DNA of 64,000 bases, taken from NCBI GenBank assembly GCA_910575405.1, contig CAJTER010000002.1:62001-126000 (forward strand), read 5' to 3'. Shown piece by piece: positions 59,656 to 64,000 of the stretch (positions within the stretch are counted from its first letter, which is position 1; every line of letters starts with the position of its first letter). The DNA comes from Clostridia bacterium (lineage in GTDB: Bacteria > Bacillota > Clostridia > Peptostreptococcales > Anaerovoracaceae). The translations under genes and the position numbers were made by a program. The notes under the pieces are model-generated. The model had not been told where the DNA came from and made no database searches. It saw only the letters and a program-made list of their open reading frames with translations.

Positions 59656-61113
59656 ATGGAAAACAAGCATTCAGAGAAACGTGGATTGTCATGCGAGACA
59701 TGCTGCCATTACAAAGAAAAAAGAATGGATATTTTATTTGAAGTGATGAACAACGAAAATGATGTAACCGTAACAGATGGAAAAGGTATCGTTTTGAGAG
59801 TCAGTCCTTCCTACGAAAAGCATTACGGTTTAAAAAAAGAAGAGATTGTCGGTAAAAGTGTATATGAACTGGAAGGGATGGGGTTTTTTAAACCCTCTGT
59901 GACAGCGGCTGTTTTAGAAGAAAAAAGAAATATTACGATTATACAGAAAAACAGGCAGGGAGAAGATATTTTAACAACCGGGGTTCCGGTTTTCGATAAA
60001 AAAGGAAAGATTGAATATGTAGTCAGCTTTAATTCCATTCATATTGCAGGGGTAACGAGCCTGCAGCGACAATATGAGCGGCTCAATGAAATGATGAAAG
60101 CCTATAATCAGGAGGTCAATAAGTTGCGGCTGCGGGATTTGCGGGAAAAGCGATTTGTCAGCAAAAGTAAAAGCATGGAAAATATAAGTGAGTTAATCTC
60201 ACAGATTGCAGATACAAACGCATCGGTACTGATTACAGGTGAGACTGGCGTAGGAAAAAGTATGATCGCGAAACTAATCCATGAAAACAGCAACCGCTCA
60301 GAAGGACCCTTTGTAGAAATCAACTGTGGTACTATACCGGAAAGTTTAATTGAGTCTGAACTGTTCGGATATGAAAAAGGCTCCTTTACAGGAGCAAACA
60401 GCAAGGGGAAAATGGGAAAAATCGAGCTGGCAAAAGGGGGAACGCTGTTCCTGGATGAGATTGGAGAGCTTTCTCTCAATATGCAGATAAAATTTCTGCA
60501 GGTCATACAAGAAAAAATGATAACAAGGGTGGGTGGTCTTACAAGAATTGGGATTGACTTTCGCCTGATTGCAGCCACAAACCGGGAACTAGAGCAGGAT
60601 ATTCAAAAAGGCATATTCAGAGAGGATCTGTTTTATCGCTTGAATGTAATTCCAATCCACATTCCGCCTTTACGCGAACGCAAGGAAGATATTCTACCTT
60701 TGATCCTAACCTTTTTAGCACGATTTAATTCCCAATATGGGAGAAATGTAAAACTATCAGCAGGCGCGCTTCAGATATTGGAACGGCAGCCCTGGCCTGG
60801 CAACATCCGGCAGGTGGAAAACCTGATAGAGCGTCTGGTTGTTACAGCAAGAGAAGAATATATAGCAAAAGAAGAGCTTCCTGAGGGTCTGGAGCTGGAA
60901 AATATGGAGCAGCCCCTAAATATGAAAGGAACACTGAAAGAGCTGCTAGAAAATTATGAGCAGAAAATTTTTCTGAGTATGTTTAAAGAACACCAGACGA
61001 GTGTAGCCGTGGGAAAGGCTCTGGGAATCAGCCAGACTACTGCGGCAAGGAAGCTTCGTAAATATATCCCGGGATATACGAATTTAAGCGACAAAGATGA
61101 TAATCAAAAATAG
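59656..61113 (+). CDS. Sigma-54-dependent transcriptional activator with Cys motif and PAS domain (copy 2)
   Basis: A 485-residue paralogue of the activator at 54813, alike along the whole length, with Cys at the same positions (CETCC, residues 13-17), PAS domain, Walker A GETGVGKS, GSFTGA loop and C-terminal helix-turn-helix (TSVAVGKALGISQTTAARKL). Differences gather in the PAS core and the stretch before the helix-turn-helix. Since the DNA-binding helix is nearly unchanged, both copies may read the same sites but respond to different signals. It lies between the dehydrogenase pair and the permease. AAAGGAGG precedes the ATG. Confidence 0.93.
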   Translation: MENKHSEKRGLSCETCCHYKEKRMDILFEVMNNENDVTVTDGKGIVLRVSPSYEKHYGLKKEEIVGKSVYELEGMGFFKPSVTAAVLEEKRNITIIQKNRQGEDILTTGVPVFDKKGKIEYVVSFNSIHIAGVTSLQRQYERLNEMMKAYNQEVNKLRLRDLREKRFVSKSKSMENISELISQIADTNASVLITGETGVGKSMIAKLIHENSNRSEGPFVEINCGTIPESLIESELFGYEKGSFTGANSKGKMGKIELAKGGTLFLDEIGELSLNMQIKFLQVIQEKMITRVGGLTRIGIDFRLIAATNRELEQDIQKGIFREDLFYRLNVIPIHIPPLRERKEDILPLILTFLARFNSQYGRNVKLSAGALQILERQPWPGNIRQVENLIERLVVTAREEYIAKEELPEGLELENMEQPLNMKGTLKELLENYEQKIFLSMFKEHQTSVAVGKALGISQTTAARKLRKYIPGYTNLSDKDDNQK

Positions 61114-61133
61114 CTACATAGTTATTTTTGATT
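61102..61133 (+). terminator. Inverted repeat at the end of the second activator gene
   Basis: AATCAAAAATAGCTA and TAGTTATTTTTGATT form a 15-base inverted repeat with one mismatch and a two-base loop, overlapping the stop codon. It may be a terminator. Because it holds TAGCTA and lies about 180 bases before a sigma-54 promoter, an activator site is also possible. Confidence 0.5.
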
Positions 61134-61313
61134 ATGAGTCAGAAAAGCGTGCTATATTGCAGAGATAAGAGGACGCAGATACCAATATAATCAGATTTGA
61201 CTAGAATGCTGTCCAGCTGTTCCTTATTGCATATTGAATGAAATTTTAAAATATTTGATAGATTTTAAGTGATTCAACAAATTTTGCTATTTTTTCGCAT
61301 AAAAGTTTTCCAT

Positions 61314-61329
61314 TGGCATACGTTTTGCG
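61314..61329 (+). promoter_or_regulatory. Sigma-54 promoter of the permease operon
   Basis: TGGCATACGTTTTGCG places GG (61315-61316) and GC (61327-61328) ten bases apart, 60 bases before the permease start codon. Confidence 0.87.
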
Positions 61330-61389
61330 TTTTATGTAAGTGCTGATCAGCAGTTATCGGGTTGAAACATGATAAGAAAGGAGAACAAA

Positions 61390-62841
61390 ATGTACGATCA
61401 GTTAAATAACGGGAAAAAATTGAAACGTGTATTAGGTTTTTGGTCAACATTCGGAGTCGTTGTCGGGTTTGTTATATCAGGAACAGCGATGGTATCTTTA
61501 GGTAACATGGCAGGAAATGCAGGATACGCGTCTTTTCTGACAATGGCCATTGCATTGATTCCCATGATGGCAGCAGCCTTTGCTTTTGCGGAATTAACAT
61601 CCATGCTTCCTGGCGGAGGGATGGTATCCGAATATACGATGCCCGCACTGGGGAGACTATGCGCGATTTTCTCAATATTAAGCGGCTATGTAATGCTGAT
61701 ATCGGCCGATGGAGGGACCCAGCAGGTAATTGCGGGTTTATCGATGGAATCCTTAGTCGGCATTCCGCAGCCAGTTACTTCTGCCTTGCTGCTGCTATTT
61801 GTTTTAGCTATCAATTTCTTTGGAGTTGATTTTTTCGGAAAAATAGAAGCGGTTTTAACCATGCTCATGTTGATCATTTTTGTCTTTGTGGGCATCGTTG
61901 GCCTGAGTGGGGCCGGCGAAACAATGGGAGGAATGGAAGCTATTCACCCGGATTTTCAATTAGGCGAAAACGGATGGTCTCCGGTCTTTATGTCTGTGGG
62001 AACCGCAATCTGGCTCTTTATTGGCTTTGATTTTGTATGCCCCATGGCAGAAGAAAATATAAATCCGCATAAGAATATCCCAAAGGCGCTGATTATAGGA
62101 TTAATTTGTATCTATATCATGGATGTTATCTTTGCTTTTGCCGCATATCGCTATACGCCGACCGATCTGCTGCTGAATTCTTCCATTCCACATGTGGAAG
62201 CCGCAAGGCACCTTCTGGGCAATACCGGCTTTGTTCTGATGTCGGTTCTGACAATTGTTGCAGCCGTAACAACGGCGAACGCCCATATTGCGGCATTGTC
62301 CAGAATGCTTTACGGAATGGCAAGAGAGAGGCTTGCGCCCAGGTTCTTTTCCAAGCTTCATCCCAAATACAGAACCCCTTGGTGCGGTATTTTGTTTACC
62401 GCAGGGCTGATGGTCATCACACTGGTATATGTAACTGCAAAAGGAGCGGATGTAAGTACCATTCTGACCCTTGTCAATATGGCCAGCATTACATGGATGT
62501 GCACGTATATTATAGCCATGGTGGATGTACTGGTTTTAAGAAAGAAATATCCGGATTTTCCGAGATTGTGGAAGGCACCCATTGCAAAAGTTACAATGCC
62601 CGTTGGCATCCTTGGCGTGTTATACGCGATTTATACCATGAAAGACACGGTTCCTATGGCAGTACTGGCCTTAATTGTATTTGTCATCTACGCGATGGTT
62701 TGGCTGAAAACTCACAAAATCCCAATGTTTAAAACAGTTGGCCTGGATCACCTGGTAGAAGAGGTTCGCCAGCGTTCCGAAGAACTTCCGGAGTGGGACA
62801 AAGCTGTAGCAGTTTGGCTTGAGAAACAAAAATCCAGATAA
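61390..62841 (+). CDS. APC-family amino acid permease
   Basis: A 483-residue integral membrane protein with about twelve hydrophobic segments. The first segment carries the unwound-helix motif of the APC superfamily (VVVGFVISGTAMVSLGNMAG), and FAELTSMLPGGGMVSEYTMP follows. It should import an amino acid or amine in exchange or with protons. Its sigma-54 promoter makes it part of the local regulon, so it is the likely entry route for the compound handled by the diol dehydratase and dehydrogenases. The substrate is not readable from sequence. The start is the ATG at 61390 behind AAAGGAG. Confidence 0.9.
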   Translation: MYDQLNNGKKLKRVLGFWSTFGVVVGFVISGTAMVSLGNMAGNAGYASFLTMAIALIPMMAAAFAFAELTSMLPGGGMVSEYTMPALGRLCAIFSILSGYVMLISADGGTQQVIAGLSMESLVGIPQPVTSALLLLFVLAINFFGVDFFGKIEAVLTMLMLIIFVFVGIVGLSGAGETMGGMEAIHPDFQLGENGWSPVFMSVGTAIWLFIGFDFVCPMAEENINPHKNIPKALIIGLICIYIMDVIFAFAAYRYTPTDLLLNSSIPHVEAARHLLGNTGFVLMSVLTIVAAVTTANAHIAALSRMLYGMARERLAPRFFSKLHPKYRTPWCGILFTAGLMVITLVYVTAKGADVSTILTLVNMASITWMCTYIIAMVDVLVLRKKYPDFPRLWKAPIAKVTMPVGILGVLYAIYTMKDTVPMAVLALIVFVIYAMVWLKTHKIPMFKTVGLDHLVEEVRQRSEELPEWDKAVAVWLEKQKSR

Positions 62842-62854
62842 GGAGGGGTTTTCT

Positions 62855-63511
62855 ATGAGTTGGGTGGATCATTTGAACAAAAATTTGAGAAAAGCTGTAA
62901 ATCGGGGGAATCCTGCGGTTCTGGAAAGCAGAAGCGGTATCAAAGCCGATGAGAATTTAGAGCATCTAGCGGATCTGGCAGAGAACATTTTGCAAGGTAA
63001 GCTTGAAAAGGTCGTTAGGCTGTATACAAAAAAAATATTCTACTTTCGGAAAACAGAAGCTCTTCAGATGATCCATCTTACTTATCATCTTGAGAATCGC
63101 CTGTTAAGTAAAACGTATGATCTGCAGATTGAAGGGCAGGCAGAAGGTTTTTTAGAAAAGGGGATGGAACATACTGAAATTATTTTTCAGCAAAGGAGTC
63201 TCAAGAATAAAAAGCCCTGCTTCACAGGAGGGGCTAAAGATGCGGTGCTGGAGGGGAAGATCCAGAAGTTAAACGATCCATTGATCACAGGACGGATTGA
63301 AAAGCTAGATTTATCGGAACTGTATATAACGTATTCCGAAAGTAAAAACTGCTGGAAAATTTCAAGCCGCAGCATTATTGGCTCAAGCGTTTCTCTGATG
63401 TTTCCGCCCTTAACACGGGGTATTGCAATGCAGCCGCAGGAGATTGTTTTGCTGTATGAGCTGTATAGCATGATTGCGGCAGCTTTGAAAAATGGACAGT
63501 CACAGTTATAA
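62855..63511 (+). CDS. Uncharacterised protein co-transcribed with the permease
   Basis: I do not recognise this 218-residue protein. It has no signal peptide or membrane segment and is basic. The N-terminal 70 residues are mostly helical (NLEHLADLAENILQGKLEKV), and the middle and C-terminal parts look mixed alpha/beta (LEGKIQKLNDPLITGRIEKL, then DLSELYITYSESKNCWKISS). The start at 62855 follows AGGAGGGG, 13 bases after the permease stop, and a strong hairpin follows the gene. It therefore forms a two-gene sigma-54 operon with the permease and probably supports uptake or use of the same compound. Confidence 0.7.
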   Translation: MSWVDHLNKNLRKAVNRGNPAVLESRSGIKADENLEHLADLAENILQGKLEKVVRLYTKKIFYFRKTEALQMIHLTYHLENRLLSKTYDLQIEGQAEGFLEKGMEHTEIIFQQRSLKNKKPCFTGGAKDAVLEGKIQKLNDPLITGRIEKLDLSELYITYSESKNCWKISSRSIIGSSVSLMFPPLTRGIAMQPQEIVLLYELYSMIAAALKNGQSQL

Positions 63512-63519
63512 GATGAAAA

Positions 63520-63543
63520 AGTAGGTGGAGCGATCCACCTACT
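63520..63543 (+). terminator. Terminator after the permease operon
   Basis: AGTAGGTGGA pairs perfectly with TCCACCTACT around a four-base loop, preceded by an A-run and followed by TGCTGTT. Confidence 0.7.
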
Positions 63544-63547
63544 GCTG

Positions 63548-63605
63548 TTAACCGATTGTTTTAATTGGACAATCTAACCGCTTTTAACCGAGTATTTTAA
63601 CTGGA
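63548..63605 (+). repeat. Imperfect 22-base direct repeat
   Basis: Two 22-base units beginning TTAACCGA (63548-63569 and 63584-63605) match at 19 positions and are 36 bases apart start to start; a partial CTAACCG unit lies between. They may be a regulator site or remnants of a duplicated element. The 324-base gap 63512-63835 shows no gene and no convincing promoter beyond TATACT near 63793. Confidence 0.5.
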
Positions 63606-63835
63606 TACCAGAGGATCCCTTAAGGATATTTTCAAGAACCGTTCCGCTGAGGGGAAGGCGGATTCAATCAACCATTCTATGCAAACTATCCATTTCATGG
63701 TAAAATGTATCACAAGTTTACAAGCAGGAGGCGCTTTATAGAAAAACGCAATAGCATGTCCGAATATGGCGAGATCTGATAGGAAAAATGCGGTATACTG
63801 CTATTCAGATCAAAGGGGACAGGAGGAACAGAAAT

Positions 63836-64000
63836 ATGAAAGAAACAGCGGATTTTCTGTATCAGGCCTTTAAAGCCAGGGATACAAGATTTGATGGGCG
63901 GGTTTTTGTCGGCATCTCTTCCACAAAGATCTATTGCCGCCCGGTCTGCCACGCCAGGCAGGCGAAAAAGGAAAACTGCACCTTCTTTTCCTCCGCAGCA
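63836..64000 (+). CDS. Ada-type methylphosphotriester-binding domain protein (partial)
   Basis: The first 55 codons are present; the gene runs off the right edge. The text KARDTRFDGRVFVGISSTKI and YCRPVCHARQAKKENCTFF is the zinc-binding Ada N-terminal domain, with the first three of the four cysteine ligands in place (Cys in YCRPVC and ENC). In Ada-type proteins this domain accepts methyl groups from DNA phosphotriesters. Whether an AraC domain, methyltransferase or AlkA-type glycosylase follows cannot be seen. AGGAGG lies nine bases before the ATG. Confidence 0.88.
   Translation, partial: MKETADFLYQAFKARDTRFDGRVFVGISSTKIYCRPVCHARQAKKENCTFFSSAA

Overview
The window looks like chromosome of an anaerobic, amino-acid-fermenting, spore-forming member of the Clostridia (Bacillota). 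This rests on spoIVB and spo0A with a BofC-like gene, a Bcd-EtfAB/crotonase/4-hydroxybutyrate dehydrogenase set, a B12-dependent diol dehydratase, strong AGGAGG ribosome sites and sigma-54 activators. A relative of Anaerovorax or Emergencia would fit, but that placement is inference. No rRNA, tRNA or CRISPR array was seen.

Layout. 1-2.5 kb: the end of a penicillin-binding protein, then blaR1-blaI behind a clear promoter/operator. 2.5-9.5 kb: a flavodoxin-fold pseudogene, a membrane-anchored phosphodiesterase, a TfoX-GyrI-like fusion, a polar amino acid ABC transporter, a CheY-like regulator and FapA. 9.5-18.8 kb: core housekeeping and sporulation genes (L21 leader, rplU with an unusual tail, rpmA, obgE, a degenerate LytM protein, HD protein, B12-binding radical SAM pair, comEA, bofC-like, spoIVB, spo0A). 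18.8-22.2 kb: a scar made of a serine recombinase tail, a decayed IS3-family element, a yoeB toxin fragment and a frameshifted ATPase gene.

22.3-40.2 kb: an alpha-galactoside utilisation locus. A GH31 glucosidase and an AraC regulator diverge from an ABC sugar importer, a GH36 alpha-galactosidase, an MsmK-type ATPase, a cytosolic Bmp-like protein, a phosphoesterase, a GH13 amylosucrase-like enzyme and galK-galE-galT. Imported oligosaccharides would be cut to galactose and glucose/sucrose and sent through the Leloir pathway.

40.2-63.5 kb: the most interesting part. Four sequences match the sigma-54 promoter consensus (GG-N10-GC). They precede bcd-etfB-etfA-crt-4hbD-gabT, the diol dehydratase operon (fused large/medium subunit, small subunit, both reactivase subunits, a PEBP-family protein, a 2,4-diaminopentanoate dehydrogenase-like gene), a pair of 3-hydroxyacyl-CoA-dehydrogenase-like genes, and an APC permease. 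Two near-identical PAS/AAA+/HTH sigma-54 activators with an N-terminal Cys cluster lie among them, and TAGCC-N6-GGCTA palindromes are candidate activator sites. Between the activators are the last ~70 codons of a glycyl radical enzyme and its activase gene broken by an in-frame TGA. The locus appears to be a sigma-54-controlled system for fermenting an amino-acid-like compound through a B12 radical dehydration. The substrate cannot be read from the sequence.

63.8 kb to the end: start of an Ada-type DNA repair gene.
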